The notes: generated by a model from the sequence alone, not told the origin. Numbered from the stretch's first letter, positions 31,373 to 41,731 are shown. The stretch: DNA of 64,000 nt from Neopararhizobium haloflavum (GCF_002750855.1 NZ_NWUC01000006.1:62001-126000); one strand, 5' to 3'. A program made the numbers and translations.

Positions 31373-31900
31373 ATGCGCCTGGACGCCATCGCCATCGGCA
31401 AGAATCCGCCCGAGGATATCAACGTCATCATCGAAGTCCCGGTCGGCGGTCAGCCGATCAAATATGAGATGGACAAGGAGGCCGGTACGCTCGTCGTCGA
31501 TCGCTTCCTGCACACGCCAATGACCTATCCGGGCAATTACGGCTTCGTGCCGCACACGCTTTCGGAAGACGGCGATCCGATCGATGTGCTGATCTGCAAT
31601 ACCCGTCCGCTCCTGCCGGGCTGCGTGATCAACGTGCGCCCCATCGGGGTTCTCCTCATGGAGGACAATTCCGGCAAGGACGAGAAGATTATCGCCGTGC
31701 CGATGCCCGCCCTGACCAAGCGCTATGAAAAGGTTCTCAACTATTCCGATCTGCCCGAGATCACGCTGAAGCAGATTCAGCACTTTTTCGAGCACTACAA
31801 GGATTTGGAACCAGGCAAGTGGGTGAAGATTGGCGACTGGCAGACCGCCGATGCCGCCAAGACCTATATCACCGAGGCGATCGAACGCGCCAAGGGCTGA
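31373..31900 (+). CDS. ppa: Inorganic pyrophosphatase, family I
   Basis: 175 aa, the usual bacterial length. The active-site sequence is intact: [18 protein letters not shown], the metal-binding [10 protein letters not shown] (Asp residues), and KHFF-type [17 protein letters not shown]. It hydrolyses pyrophosphate and pulls biosynthetic reactions forward. The ATG giving [13 protein letters not shown] is canonical. Confidence 0.96.
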   Translation: MRLDAIAIGKNPPEDINVIIEVPVGGQPIKYEMDKEAGTLVVDRFLHTPMTYPGNYGFVPHTLSEDGDPIDVLICNTRPLLPGCVINVRPIGVLLMEDNSGKDEKIIAVPMPALTKRYEKVLNYSDLPEITLKQIQHFFEHYKDLEPGKWVKIGDWQTADAAKTYITEAIERAKG

Positions 31901-31939
31901 TGGGTCGCGTGCCCCGCGGCAAAGGCCGCTGAAGACAAG

Positions 31940-31979
31940 CGCCCCACATCAGCCCCGGAAAAGCCGGTGATGTGGGGCG
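31940..31979. terminator. Hairpin between convergent ppa and yggT
   Basis: Perfect 12-bp stem (CGCCCCACATCA / TGATGTGGGGCG) with a 16-base loop, between two convergent stop codons. Neither side has a U-tract, so it could be a Rho-assisted or RNA-stabilising bidirectional terminator. Confidence 0.5.
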
Positions 31980-31987
31980 AATGTCCA

Positions 31988-32278
31988 TCAGATGACTGCC
32001 GGCGCGATGCTGTTCCACATCAGCGACCGGATGAAGAAGATGATCAGCAAGAGAACGATCGGAGAGATGTCGAGACCACCGAGGTCCGGCAGTATCCTGC
32101 GGATCGGCCGGAGCGCAGGCTCGGTCGCGCGATAAAGAAATTCTCCAACGGTGCCGACGAAGCGATTGTTCGAGTTCACCACATTGAATGCGTAGAGCCA
32201 TGAGAAAACGGCGCTCGCGATAATGATCCAGGTATAGATGCTCAAAGCCAGATCGATGGTCTGGAAAACGGCCAGCAT
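31988..32278 (-). CDS. YggT-family membrane protein
   Basis: 96 aa. The start [10 protein letters not shown] has a GGAG seven bases upstream. Two transmembrane helices (about 8-30 and 70-92) flank the family core [50 protein letters not shown]. YggT proteins are small inner-membrane proteins, in some bacteria linked to septum or osmotic functions. Role here unknown. Confidence 0.88.
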   Translation of the reverse strand: MLAVFQTIDLALSIYTWIIIASAVFSWLYAFNVVNSNNRFVGTVGEFLYRATEPALRPIRRILPDLGGLDISPIVLLLIIFFIRSLMWNSIAPAVI

Positions 32279-32368
32279 GTCAGTCTCCATTGCGCAGTGG
32301 ACCGACATGTATCCACTTGCGCAACGGGCGGCAAGGGCGGCATCCGGTCGGTGTCTGGATGCCTCGGT

Positions 32369-33145
32369 CTAGCGGCCCTGAACGCTGCCACGCCGGACGA
32401 TACCGGCCTCTTGCGACAATTGCCGCAGGAAGATCAGGTCAAGAAAATCAGCGAGCCACTGACGCAGGGGACCATCGTGAACCAGGCGCCCATGCAGGTG
32501 GTCGCGGCCCTTCTGCGCGTTGGGAAGTTCAAAGCGATGGGCGCCATGAACGACCCATCGCTGCATCATCGCGCGGGTCAACTCACCGTGGAATTGCACT
32601 GCCCAGGCATTATCACCATAGCGAAACGCCTGATTCTCATATTCGTCGGCTGTCGCAAGCAGCGTTGCGCCCGATGGCAGATCGAAGCCCTCGCGATGAA
32701 AATGATAAACCATGGACGGCCAGCGCATCAGCGCCTCGCCCGCCGCCGTCGGCCGGAGCGGATACCAGCCGATTTCCGTCAGCCCGTCGGGATGCGCACT
32801 GACACGCCCGCCAAGCGACTTGACCAGCATCTGCGCGCCCAGGCAGATGCCGAGATATGGCTTGTCCTCCCGCAAAGGGACGTCGAGCCAGTCGATTTCG
32901 CGTCGAACGGCCGGGTCATCGTCGTTCGCACTCATCGGGCCGCCGAAGACGATCGCGCCCGCATGCGCATCAAGGGTATCGGGGAGGTCGTCGCCGAGAA
33001 CCGGACGGCGAACATCAAGGGAAAAGCCAGCTTGCAGCAACATCTGGCCAACACGACCGGGACTGGAGCGCTCCTGGTGTAGAACGACCAGTACGGTCCC
33101 ACGCGCACCGTTTGCACCGGAGTGTATCACATCATGCATCATCAT
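32369..33145 (-). CDS. Class I glutamine amidotransferase-like protein
   Basis: 258 aa. The nucleophile elbow LGICLGAQ gives Cys101, with His186 and Glu188 in QFHGELT completing the triad. It resembles stand-alone GMP-synthase-like amidotransferases (COG0518), including some gamma-glutamyl hydrolase-type enzymes; the substrate is unknown. The start overlaps the stop of the TerB gene in a run of three consecutive ATG codons, so the exact start is ambiguous by six bases. Confidence 0.85.
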   Translation of the reverse strand: MMMHDVIHSGANGARGTVLVVLHQERSSPGRVGQMLLQAGFSLDVRRPVLGDDLPDTLDAHAGAIVFGGPMSANDDDPAVRREIDWLDVPLREDKPYLGICLGAQMLVKSLGGRVSAHPDGLTEIGWYPLRPTAAGEALMRWPSMVYHFHREGFDLPSGATLLATADEYENQAFRYGDNAWAVQFHGELTRAMMQRWVVHGAHRFELPNAQKGRDHLHGRLVHDGPLRQWLADFLDLIFLRQLSQEAGIVRRGSVQGR

Positions 33146-33603
33146 TCGCCGCGGCCGTCCTCGACGCGCTGACGCGCCCATACCCTCTGCCGCGCCGATA
33201 CACCGAGCAATTCGGCAATGCGCCAGACCACATTTTCTTCCAGCTCGTGGCGCTCGCCGTCAGCGTAGACGACTTCCCACAACAGTTCGACGAAGTCGAC
33301 GCGCTGGTCGCTGTCGAGCGACCGCTTCAGCACGCTGGTGAAGGCATAAAGATCGACGGCTTCGTCATCGGCCAACTCACCAGCCTTCAAGACCGCTTCG
33401 AGTTCGGCGCCTTTAAGCTTGTAGGCCGAAGCGATGATGTCCTTGAGCTTGCGTCTCTCCGACTTGCTGACCACCCCATCGGCATCGACGACATGGAAGA
33501 ACAATGCCGCCGCCGCAACGCGCGGGTCGTCTCGCGTAAATCGCGACGGGCCGCGGTCATGGCCAGACATGGAATGCAGAAGTTTCTGCAGCCGTTCAAG
33601 CAT
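33142..33603 (-). CDS. TerB-family tellurite-resistance-like protein
   Basis: 153 aa. Start at ATG with AAGGGGACC just upstream; a TTG 15 bases earlier is less likely. The TerB-like acidic helical fold is visible: FFHVVDADGVVSKSERRKLKDII and LWEVVYADGERHELEENVVWRIAELLGV, with paired acidic residues that bind metal in TerB. No other ter genes are present, so tellurite resistance should not be assumed. Translationally coupled to the amidotransferase. Confidence 0.85.
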   Translation of the reverse strand: MLERLQKLLHSMSGHDRGPSRFTRDDPRVAAAALFFHVVDADGVVSKSERRKLKDIIASAYKLKGAELEAVLKAGELADDEAVDLYAFTSVLKRSLDSDQRVDFVELLWEVVYADGERHELEENVVWRIAELLGVSARQRVWARQRVEDGRGE

Positions 33604-33794
33604 GAGGTCCCCTTGCAACTCCCTCCTGCAACCGTGAATTCATTTCCATGGCCACAGCGGCGGTGGATCGACCTGCGGCGACCGCCCCAATGAAGGACCG
33701 AGAGCAATCGCCGCCAGACCTGACGAGGTCTAGACTCTTTCATGGCCATGGAAAAGCGTCCTGCGGCAAAGGCGCGCAGGACGCTCGGCTCCGA

Positions 33795-35738
33795 TCAGAA
33801 CAAGCGAAACTTGGAGCCGCTCGTCGTGGTCTGCTGCGTCTCGCGATTGACCCCCGGGTCGTCGATCCGATGGGTCAGGAAGCGTTGCTCCTTCTCCTGA
33901 TCGCTATCGATCGGACCCGACTTGCCTGCCGCTTTGGGGGGAACGGATGCCGCCCCGGCACTGGTGGTCGACTGGGCTTCAGGCGGTCGGTCCGTGGCCA
34001 CGGCGCCTGCACCGCTGGCCTTCACTGCGTCGTTTTTGGCGCCATCGCGCCGCGGCTTTTGCAAGGGAATGACGACAGCCCCCTTGTCGGCGCCTTCTTC
34101 AGGCCCGCCCGCCTTGGCCGGCTCGGCAGGCTCGGGGGACGCGACGACGGCTTGCGGCACAGCCGGCTGGGCAACGATCGGCTCGGCCGGCTTTTCAGTA
34201 GGCTGCTCCTGATCAGAGGCGACCGGACCTTCCGGCTTGACAGTATCTGTCACCGCGGCCTTGTTCGTCGCCTCACTGGCGGGACGCTCTTGCCTGTTCT
34301 GCTCCGGCGACTGCTTCTCAGCCTTCGGCCAAGCAGGCGACTGAGGTGCCGGGCCCTTCGGCTTGGCGGGCTCGACGGGCGGCAGGCTGCGGATGGCTTC
34401 ATCCGCATCGCGGGCATCGTCGCGTTTGTCATCGATCTGATGCCCGCCGATCTGCTCGACCGGGACCTTCCAGACAAAGGCGTCGAGCTCGCCCGTCACC
34501 GGAGATATCGGCGCCCAGTTTTCGGAAACATACCCATCGGCAGTCCAGACCGGATCACGATCGGCCCTGAGTGCCTGAGCCATCCAGTGACGAACGCGGC
34601 CCTGATCACCCGTATCAGCCTCCTCGATATCGGCGAGCAACAGATAGATGCCTTCGCGCGGATGCTGACGCAACGCGGCCTCGGCCCGCTCCCGCGCCAG
34701 TTTGTGGTCGTGGGCATCGAGCGCTGACTGGGCAACGATGCGCAACGATTCAAAGTGGTTGGGGCGCAAGGTCTCGAGCCGCTTGGCTCGCTTGAGGCGA
34801 TCCTGCACCGAATCGCCTACCCGGGCGCGCACATAGCTGTCGGCGATCTCTGGGTGCGGATTGGTCTTCCAGGCCTTTTCCAGAATCTTCGATCCGCGGC
34901 GCAGGTCGTTGAGGCGAAACAGCGCCTTCGCCGCAGTAACCGCTGCCGGAACGAGCGTTGGAGCGAGCCGATTGGCTTCCTGCGCATCGATGCTCGCTTG
35001 GCGTGGATCGCTTTCGAGCGCGCTTATTGCGCGGCCGGTCAGGAGAACGGCGCGCTTTCGGTCGGAAGCCGTCTTGTCGATGGACCGGTTGCTGCGTTGC
35101 TTTTCGAGCAGCTTGATCGCCTGATCATAGTTGCCGTCGCGGGACCGATACTCGAGCGCGGCCTGACCGGCCCATGGGAGATGCGGCGCCTTCTCCACGG
35201 CGCGTTCGGCATAATGCTGTGCCGCTTCGTCCGAACCGAGACGACGCGCTTCCAGGTAAAGCCCTCGCAGGCCAAGGGCACGCGTTTCCGGGTTCTCCGC
35301 CATCGCTTCGAACTTGGCGCGCGCATCGTCGTGCCTGCCCTCGATCATGTAGGTCTGCGCTTCCAGGACGTGGATCAGTGGCTCCTTGTCGGCACTCAGA
35401 AGGGATCGCGAACGACGTGTCATTCGACGCGCCAGCATCGCATCCCCGGCACCGGCTGCGATCAACCCACTCGACAGCGCCTTGTAACCCTGGTCGCGTT
35501 TGCGGTGACGAAAATAGCGGCGAACGGACTCTGGCGACGAGAAGGCCGCCTTTATCAGCCACAACACGAGAACGATGGCCGCGAGCAAAGTCGTCAGCCC
35601 AGCAATACCGGCGAGCAGAGACATCTCCACACGCTGTCCCTGCCAAACCAGGATCATCTCTCCCGGACGATCGGCGAGCCAGGCAAAGCTCAACCCCAGT
35701 GCCAGAATGACTGCGACGAAAAACAAAATCCGGATCAT
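33795..35738 (-). CDS. hemY: HemY-like tetratricopeptide membrane protein
   Basis: 647 aa. Two N-terminal transmembrane helices (about 1-20 and 40-65, MIRILFFVAVILALGLSFAW first) are followed by TPR-like helices to about residue 420 and then a Pro/Ala/Lys-rich low-complexity tail to the end. This is the proteobacterial HemY found in hem operons, not protoporphyrinogen oxidase of the same name. It is thought to organise haem enzymes at the membrane; no catalytic residues are evident. The tail is long and unusual. Confidence 0.88.
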   Translation of the reverse strand: MIRILFFVAVILALGLSFAWLADRPGEMILVWQGQRVEMSLLAGIAGLTTLLAAIVLVLWLIKAAFSSPESVRRYFRHRKRDQGYKALSSGLIAAGAGDAMLARRMTRRSRSLLSADKEPLIHVLEAQTYMIEGRHDDARAKFEAMAENPETRALGLRGLYLEARRLGSDEAAQHYAERAVEKAPHLPWAGQAALEYRSRDGNYDQAIKLLEKQRSNRSIDKTASDRKRAVLLTGRAISALESDPRQASIDAQEANRLAPTLVPAAVTAAKALFRLNDLRRGSKILEKAWKTNPHPEIADSYVRARVGDSVQDRLKRAKRLETLRPNHFESLRIVAQSALDAHDHKLARERAEAALRQHPREGIYLLLADIEEADTGDQGRVRHWMAQALRADRDPVWTADGYVSENWAPISPVTGELDAFVWKVPVEQIGGHQIDDKRDDARDADEAIRSLPPVEPAKPKGPAPQSPAWPKAEKQSPEQNRQERPASEATNKAAVTDTVKPEGPVASDQEQPTEKPAEPIVAQPAVPQAVVASPEPAEPAKAGGPEEGADKGAVVIPLQKPRRDGAKNDAVKASGAGAVATDRPPEAQSTTSAGAASVPPKAAGKSGPIDSDQEKEQRFLTHRIDDPGVNRETQQTTTSGSKFRLF

Positions 35739-35784
35739 GCGCCCTGTCCCTTGTGGCCTGCCGCGCTCAGCGTCAATGCGAAGC

Positions 35785-36996
35785 TCAGTTTGTCGTTGCC
35801 GTTGCGGCGTCGGTAGCGGCCGACAACGCATCGTTCAGGATCGTCTCAGCCTGGCCGCGCGCCCGTAGGTCCGCGACATAGCCCTCCGAAACAGCCTTGG
35901 CGGCGTCCGGCAGCGTTTCCCACTCGCCGACCGCAGCATCGAAGTCGCCGTCATTCACCCGCGCTTCCATGCGCGACACGACGGCCTTCACACTTGAACC
36001 CTCGACATCGCCGGTCGGCCGAACTGTGACGATGGATTGCGCGCTGTTCATCAGTCGGTCCAGCACGCCATCGCTGTTTCCAGTGACGGCAGCCGCGATC
36101 ATCGCGCGCGCAACATCGGGAAACTGATTAACGAGCTGCATGCGCGTTGGCACGCCCTCTTCGGCGGCGCCCGCCAAGGCCTCGACAGCCGGATCGTCAG
36201 GCGAAACGGCGGAAAACGCATCAAGTTCCGCTGCGAAAGGGCCACCGCGATCGATCGCACTCTTGAGCTCGGCGGCCGCGAACGCCCTCGCCACTTGCTC
36301 CTGCGCGGAATTGTCGGCCAGTTCCGCCTCGATCGCCTCCACGCGGGCCAGAATGTCGGCCGAAGAAGCCTCCTGCGCCTCGCCGGCCGCCACCAGTTCG
36401 CTCCTCAGCGCGTCGATGTCGCCACCACCCTGCGCATCGGCAGCACTTTCTTCCAAAGCGGCCAGACGTTCCTCCAAACCGGACAGGTCGATCTCGCCGG
36501 AACCACCCTCAAGGGCGCCCAGTGATTCCGAAAGGTCGGCGATCTCGGATGCCAGGGCAGCTATCCGCTCGTCCTGCGCCGAAACGGCGCCATTTTCCTC
36601 GACGGGCTCAACGACCAACCACTGCAATGCCGTCATACCGGCAAAGACGATCAGCCCGCCGACAATTCCGGCAAGCACGAAGCCGGACCGTGAGCGGCGT
36701 TCAGCGCCGGCTTGTCGCTGCGCAGCCGGCGGCACGGAAGTCGTATGAGTCGCAGCCTTGACCGGTTGCGCGGTCGACCCGGTCTGCATCGTGCCGGATG
36801 CTGCGGGCGTGGCCTTTGCCTCGGGCGCTTTCGCCCTGGCGGCTGGCCTTGCCGGCAGGCTGACGCCGGCGACGTGCTCCGCGGACTGCGACACGGCCGC
36901 CGAACCTTTCTGCCTCGGGACAGCCCGCTTGGTGGTCCCTTCGCCTGTGCGGCGCGTGGTCTTCGACGTGCGGCGCTGCGACGTGCCCTTGGCCAT
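35785..36996 (-). CDS. Mic60/mitofilin-like membrane protein (COG4223)
   Basis: 403 aa. A basic Thr/Arg/Lys-rich N-tail (1-40), an Ala/Pro-rich stretch, a single transmembrane helix (about 106-126, GFVLAGIVGGLIVFAGMTAL) and a coiled-coil region (~130-240) lead to a C-terminal domain resembling the mitofilin domain. Located between hemD and hemY, this is the position of the alphaproteobacterial protein proposed to be ancestral to mitochondrial Mic60 and to shape the inner membrane. The assignment rests on domain order and location. Confidence 0.78.
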   Translation of the reverse strand: MAKGTSQRRTSKTTRRTGEGTTKRAVPRQKGSAAVSQSAEHVAGVSLPARPAARAKAPEAKATPAASGTMQTGSTAQPVKAATHTTSVPPAAQRQAGAERRSRSGFVLAGIVGGLIVFAGMTALQWLVVEPVEENGAVSAQDERIAALASEIADLSESLGALEGGSGEIDLSGLEERLAALEESAADAQGGGDIDALRSELVAAGEAQEASSADILARVEAIEAELADNSAQEQVARAFAAAELKSAIDRGGPFAAELDAFSAVSPDDPAVEALAGAAEEGVPTRMQLVNQFPDVARAMIAAAVTGNSDGVLDRLMNSAQSIVTVRPTGDVEGSSVKAVVSRMEARVNDGDFDAAVGEWETLPDAAKAVSEGYVADLRARGQAETILNDALSAATDAATATTN

Positions 36997-37074
36997 GCAA
37001 AATCCCCATCGGTCTCTAAATTACGGGCCGATCATAGAACGGACGACAAAGAAACGAAAATCCATAAACGGTGA

Positions 37075-37794
37075 TCAGCCGCCTTGGTTCCGGTTTGAGC
37101 TCAGCAACTCCAACAGAGCGGGCTCGCACGGTGTGCGGCTCCAAAGGGCTTTCAGCCGCATCGCTGTCGGCAGGCCCGCTGCGACGTTTTCGCTCAGACA
37201 AGCGATCATGGCCGCATCGAAACCGGCGGCCGGGTGGCGGGCAGCGATTTCGGCGAAACGCTCAGCCGCTCTCCGCGAATAAAGCAAGACGGCGTCGATC
37301 CGACCCGAACGCAGAGCATCGATCTCGTCGGGACCGTAGTCGATGTCGATTGTGTCGTAGACATCGATCGTCCTGAAGTTGACGCCAGCTGCCATCAATG
37401 CCCTCTCGAACACCGGAGAGCGCACGCGGCCGGCCAGATAGGTGAGCGGGCCATTCGATTGATCGCGCCGCGCAACGAGCATTGCGGAAAGGCCTGCGCC
37501 GTCACCCGGTCCGTCCATGACGTTGCGAAATCCGGCATTGCGCGCTTGATCCGCCGTAGCCTTCCCAACCGCCCAGATGACGATGTCGTGACTGGCGCGA
37601 TCCGAAACCGCCCTGATCGCCGCAGCACTCGTCACGACGAAATCGCCCGAACCGGGGCATGCCGCGGCGTTCACGCCGGCCATGAGCGGCTCCGTGCGCG
37701 ACAGGGGCATCGCGATCGCCGTATGACCCAGCGCTTCGAGACGTTCGGCGGTTTGGCTCGCGCCCGGCTCGGGCCGCGTCACGAGAACACGCAT
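37075..37794 (-). CDS. hemD: Uroporphyrinogen-III synthase
   Basis: 239 aa. It begins MRVLVTRPEPGASQTAERLEALGH, the HemD N-terminus, with VTSAAAIRAV, YLAGRVRSP and VLLYSRRAAERFAE further on. It closes the hydroxymethylbilane to uroporphyrinogen III. The start is 4 bases after the hemC stop. It is divergent in sequence, as usual for HemD. Confidence 0.92.
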   Translation of the reverse strand: MRVLVTRPEPGASQTAERLEALGHTAIAMPLSRTEPLMAGVNAAACPGSGDFVVTSAAAIRAVSDRASHDIVIWAVGKATADQARNAGFRNVMDGPGDGAGLSAMLVARRDQSNGPLTYLAGRVRSPVFERALMAAGVNFRTIDVYDTIDIDYGPDEIDALRSGRIDAVLLYSRRAAERFAEIAARHPAAGFDAAMIACLSENVAAGLPTAMRLKALWSRTPCEPALLELLSSNRNQGG

Positions 37795-37798
37795 CACA

Positions 37799-38728
37799 TC
37801 AGGTCCAGTCGGCGAAGAAGTCCGGTCCCGCCCTTTCGCGCACCGTCTGGCCCGCTTCACGGCCGATCGCGGCCGCATCGCTCGCCTTGCCACTACCGGA
37901 GATGGCATGGGCCTCCCGTCCATCCGGCGTCAGGATCAACCCCGAAAAGGCAATGTCATCGCCCTCGACACGCGCCAGCCCCGCAATGGGCGTGCGGCAC
38001 GAACCGTCGAGTGCGGCAAGGAAGGCACGTTCGCACAGGAGCGCCGCATGCGTCGGCCGGTGATCGACAGGCGCAACGAGCCGCGCAACATCCGTGTCGT
38101 CGATTCGGCTTTCGATACAGATCGCGCCTTGGCCGGGCGCCGGTGGAAAAACCTCCGGGTCCAGAACATCCGTGGCGACATCCTCCATATTCAGACGCTT
38201 CAGGCCGGCATACGCCAGCAGCGTCGCATCCACTTGCCCTTCACGCAGCTTGCGCAGCCGTGTTTCCACCAGACCGCGATAGGTGATGACCTTGATGTCC
38301 GGCCGCATCCGGCGAATGAGCGCCTGACGGCGCAGCGAGGCCGATCCGACGACCGCGCCTTTCGGCAGATCGTGAAGGGATGGAGCGTCGCGGGCAATGA
38401 CGGCATCGCGCACGTCTTCCCGCTCGACGAACGCCGAAAGGTGCAGCCCTTCGGGCAATGTCGTCGCCATATCCTTGGATGAATGGACGGCGAGATCGAG
38501 CCGACCATCGGCCAGCTGTTCCTCCAGTTCCAGGGTGAACAGCCCCTTCCCGCCGATCTCCGAAAGCGGTCGGTCGGTGATGCGGTCCCCTTTGGTCGAG
38601 AGCACCACGATCTCGAAGGCGGACGACACCATGCCATGCGCCGCCGCCAGCCTGTCACGCACTTCATGCGCCTGTTTCAGCGCCAACGGGCCGCCGCGCG
38701 TGCCGATCCGGTATTGTTTCGTTTGCAT
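37799..38728 (-). CDS. hemC: Hydroxymethylbilane synthase
   Basis: 309 aa, family length. The dipyrromethane-cofactor Cys is Cys244 in [11 protein letters not shown]; the catalytic region [23 protein letters not shown] and [11 protein letters not shown] is intact. It polymerises four porphobilinogens. First gene of the hemC-hemD-mic60-like-hemY set, divergent from tsaD across 96 bases. Confidence 0.95.
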   Translation of the reverse strand: MQTKQYRIGTRGGPLALKQAHEVRDRLAAAHGMVSSAFEIVVLSTKGDRITDRPLSEIGGKGLFTLELEEQLADGRLDLAVHSSKDMATTLPEGLHLSAFVEREDVRDAVIARDAPSLHDLPKGAVVGSASLRRQALIRRMRPDIKVITYRGLVETRLRKLREGQVDATLLAYAGLKRLNMEDVATDVLDPEVFPPAPGQGAICIESRIDDTDVARLVAPVDHRPTHAALLCERAFLAALDGSCRTPIAGLARVEGDDIAFSGLILTPDGREAHAISGSGKASDAAAIGREAGQTVRERAGPDFFADWT

Positions 38729-38824
38729 CCGTCTCCGTCCGTGTTACCGAGACGACAGGTAACTGGCTTTGCCCACCCTCGCAATCATTGCGACGATCCG
38801 ACCCGATCCTTGATTATTGGCACG

Positions 38825-39919
38825 ATGACTGACCGCCTCCTCATCCTCGGTATCGAGACGAGTTGCGACGAGACCGCAGCCGCCGTCGTATCGCGCCGAG
38901 AAAGCGGAGAGGGCAAAATTCTTTCCAATGTCGTGCTGAGCCAGCTCGATGAGCATGTTCCCTATGGCGGCGTGGTGCCGGAGATCGCAGCGCGCGCCCA
39001 TGTGGCGGCCCTCGACGGGCTCATCGCCGAGGCGATGCGGCAGGCGGACGCGACCTTCGACGACCTCGATGCCATCGCCGCGACCACCGGCCCCGGTCTC
39101 ATCGGCGGACTGATCGTCGGACTTATGACCGGCAAGGCGATCGCCTCGGCTGCCGGCAAGCCGCTCTTCGCGATCAATCATCTGGAAGGCCACGCGCTGA
39201 CGGCGCGGCTGACCGACGGGCTGGATTTTCCCTATCTCCTTCTTCTCGTTTCTGGCGGACATACCCAGCTCATCCTGGTGCGCGGCGTCACCGCATACGA
39301 ACGCTGGGGCACGACGATCGACGACGCGCTGGGCGAAGCCTTCGACAAGACGGCGAAGCTGCTTTCATTGCCCTATCCAGGCGGTCCGGCCGTCGAGGCG
39401 GCGGCGCGGGCGGGTGATCAGGCGCGCTTCAAACTGCCGCGGCCGATGCGCGGCGATGCACGTCTCGACTTTTCCTTTTCGGGGCTGAAAACGGCCGTAC
39501 GGCAGCAGGCGAGCGCACTCGCTCCATTGAGTGAGAAGGATGTCGCGGATGTCTGCGCGGCATTTCAACATGCCGTCACGGAAACGCTGGCCGAAAGGAT
39601 TGCCCCCGCGCTGACAAGGTTCAGGGACCTGTTCGGCGACCAGCCCCATCCCGCGCTCGTCGTCGCCGGGGGTGTCGCGGCGAATGCGGCGATTCGAGAG
39701 ACGCTCACGAGGCTTTGTGGGACGCACCGCTTCCAGTTCGTCGCGCCGCCCCACGCCCTGTGCACCGACAACGCGGCGATGATCGCCTGGGCCGCAGCAG
39801 AACGCCTTGCAGCCGGGTTCGATCCGCAATCGATGGACGTCGCTCCACGCTCTCGCTGGCCGCTCGACAGCAACGCCGAGCCGGCCCTTGGGTCTGGAAA
39901 ACGAGGCACCAAGGCATGA
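38825..39919 (+). CDS. tsaD: tRNA t6A37 threonylcarbamoyltransferase TsaD
   Basis: 364 aa. Start [22 protein letters not shown] is canonical. Metal ligands lie in [11 protein letters not shown], and LVSGGHTQL and the [11 protein letters not shown] loop are intact. It transfers threonylcarbamoyl to A37 of ANN-decoding tRNAs; note that mtaB, which thiomethylates t6A, is also in this window. An upstream in-frame extension over hemC is not genuine. The stop overlaps gpsA (ATGA). Confidence 0.96.
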   Translation: MTDRLLILGIETSCDETAAAVVSRRESGEGKILSNVVLSQLDEHVPYGGVVPEIAARAHVAALDGLIAEAMRQADATFDDLDAIAATTGPGLIGGLIVGLMTGKAIASAAGKPLFAINHLEGHALTARLTDGLDFPYLLLLVSGGHTQLILVRGVTAYERWGTTIDDALGEAFDKTAKLLSLPYPGGPAVEAAARAGDQARFKLPRPMRGDARLDFSFSGLKTAVRQQASALAPLSEKDVADVCAAFQHAVTETLAERIAPALTRFRDLFGDQPHPALVVAGGVAANAAIRETLTRLCGTHRFQFVAPPHALCTDNAAMIAWAAAERLAAGFDPQSMDVAPRSRWPLDSNAEPALGSGKRGTKA

Positions 39920-40917
39920 GCGGGATCGCCGTCATCGGCGCGGGAGCATTCGGCACCGCCCTTGCCTGCGTCATCGCCCGCAGCCGCAAGGAGCCCGTCA
40001 CGCTGCTGGCGCGCGATCCGCTCCACGCCGAAACCATGCGCTCGACCCAACGCAATGAGAAAGCGCTGCCTGGAATCAAGCTGCCTGAACACGTGATCGC
40101 GACGGCCGATCCGGATCATCTCACCGGCGCGCGGCGGATTCTCCTGGCCGTTCCTTCTCAGGCGCAGGCCGAGGTCACGGCGCGTGTGATGCAATCCATT
40201 TCTGGAGATGCCGAATTCGTCATCTGCGCCAAGGGGCTGGAGCGCACCTCCGAGGACACCTTGTCGCACGTTGTCGGCGCAACGGCGCCGGGTCATCCGG
40301 TGACGATCCTTTCAGGGCCCGGCTTCGCCGCCGACATCGCGCGGGGCTTGCCGACGGCGATGACCGTCGCCAACACAAATCGCCAGCGCGCCGAACAGAC
40401 TGCCGCCGTCCTGTCGGGCGACACCTTCCGGCTCTACGCAACCGACGATGTCACCGGCGTCGAACTCGGAGGGGCGCTGAAGAATGTCCTGGCGATTGCG
40501 AGCGGCATCACCGAAGGGGCCGCACTCGGCCAGTCGGCTCGCGCTGCACTGATCGCCCGCGGGCTCGCCGAGATGACGCGCTTTGCCGTCGCCCACGGCG
40601 CCCGCGCCGAAACCATGAGCGGCCTGGCAGGGCTTGGTGATCTGGTGCTGACCGCGACAAGCACCCAGTCACGCAATTACCGCTACGGCGTGGCGTTGGG
40701 ACGGGGGGCCAGGCCCGCTGACCTGATGCGACCGGGCGAGCCCCTTTCGGAAGGGGCCTTCACGGCAGCCGTCGCTGCGACCATCGCAAGACGACGCGCT
40801 ATCGACATGCCGATCACCACCACGGTGGCTGATATCGTTGACGGAAGGCTCACGATCGGCGACGCCGTCGCGGCGCTGATGCGCCGCCCGTTGCGCCACG
40901 AGAGTGACAGCGTCTGA
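39916..40917 (+). CDS. gpsA: Glycerol-3-phosphate dehydrogenase [NAD(P)+]
   Basis: 333 aa. NAD-binding [10 protein letters not shown] at residues 8-17, catalytic region [13 protein letters not shown] and [20 protein letters not shown]. It makes sn-glycerol-3-phosphate for phospholipids. Co-translated with tsaD; yciI and the EVE gene follow closely. Confidence 0.96.
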   Translation: MSGIAVIGAGAFGTALACVIARSRKEPVTLLARDPLHAETMRSTQRNEKALPGIKLPEHVIATADPDHLTGARRILLAVPSQAQAEVTARVMQSISGDAEFVICAKGLERTSEDTLSHVVGATAPGHPVTILSGPGFAADIARGLPTAMTVANTNRQRAEQTAAVLSGDTFRLYATDDVTGVELGGALKNVLAIASGITEGAALGQSARAALIARGLAEMTRFAVAHGARAETMSGLAGLGDLVLTATSTQSRNYRYGVALGRGARPADLMRPGEPLSEGAFTAAVAATIARRRAIDMPITTTVADIVDGRLTIGDAVAALMRRPLRHESDSV

Positions 40918-40982
40918 GGGTTGACGGGTCGCCCGTGCCACGCCATCAACGCACTCGACGTCATATCATCTAAGGGTCGCTC

Positions 40983-41279
40983 ATGTATTTCGCCGTTATC
41001 TGCCGGGACAAGCCTGATGCATTGCAACTGCGCCTCGACACACGACCGACGCATCTGGAGCATCTGAACCGGGTGAACGAAAGCGGTGCGCTCAAGGTCG
41101 CAGGTCCGCTGCTCGGCGATGATGGAAAACCGATGGGCAGCCTCCTCATCGTCGAAGCCGATGATGCCGAAGCCGCCCGGAAACTGGCTGAAGCTGATCC
41201 CTATGCCAAGGCCGGTCTTTTCGAAAGCGTCGAGATTCGCGCCTGGAACTGGGTGTTCAACGCCCCGTCGGAGGCTTGA
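40983..41279 (+). CDS. YciI-like protein
   Basis: 98 aa. It shows the YciI/YCII domain with MYFAVICRDKPDALQLRLDTRPTHLEHL and GSLLIVEADDAEAARKLAEADPYAKAGLFESVEIRAW. The conserved His/Asp may be catalytic; function is unknown. The EVE gene begins 2 bases after its stop. Confidence 0.9.
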   Translation: MYFAVICRDKPDALQLRLDTRPTHLEHLNRVNESGALKVAGPLLGDDGKPMGSLLIVEADDAEAARKLAEADPYAKAGLFESVEIRAWNWVFNAPSEA

Positions 41280-41281
41280 GG

Positions 41282-41710
41282 ATGGCTTATTGGCTGTTCA
41301 AATCCGAGCCGTTCAAGTGGTCCTGGGACGACCAGAAGAAGCGCGGGGAGAAGGGCGAGGAATGGGACGGAATCCGCAACTATCAGGCGCGCAACAACAT
41401 GCGCGAAATGAAGCTGGGCGACAAAGGCTTCTTCTACCACTCCAATGAGGGCCTGGAGGTCGTCGGCATCGTCGAAATCTGCAAGGAAATCCATCCCGAT
41501 TCCACGACGGACGACGAACGTTGGGAATGCGTGGACATCAAGGCTGTCTGCGACATGCCGAAGCCGGTTACACTCAAGGATGTGAAGGCCAGCGAAAAGC
41601 TGGCCAAAATGGCGCTGGTCACGTCGATGCGCCTTTCGGTTCAGCCGGTGACGAAGGATGAGTATCTCGAGGTGTGCCGGATGGGCGGGCTGGACAAGCC
41701 ACCGCTCTGA
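41282..41710 (+). CDS. EVE-domain protein
   Basis: 142 aa, single EVE (PUA-like) domain: MAYWLFKSEPFKWSWDDQ at the start and GIRNYQARNNMREMKLGDKGFFYHSNE, typical YTH-fold binders of modified nucleic-acid bases. GGAGG lies just upstream of the ATG. It is likely in the tsaD-gpsA-yciI transcript. Confidence 0.9.
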   Translation: MAYWLFKSEPFKWSWDDQKKRGEKGEEWDGIRNYQARNNMREMKLGDKGFFYHSNEGLEVVGIVEICKEIHPDSTTDDERWECVDIKAVCDMPKPVTLKDVKASEKLAKMALVTSMRLSVQPVTKDEYLEVCRMGGLDKPPL

Positions 41711-41731
41711 GCGTCCCCGGAGGCGTGCGTG

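Noticed and set aside
33142-33603. Tellurite resistance island
   Set aside because: Only a lone TerB-like protein is present; no terC, terD or associated genes flank it.
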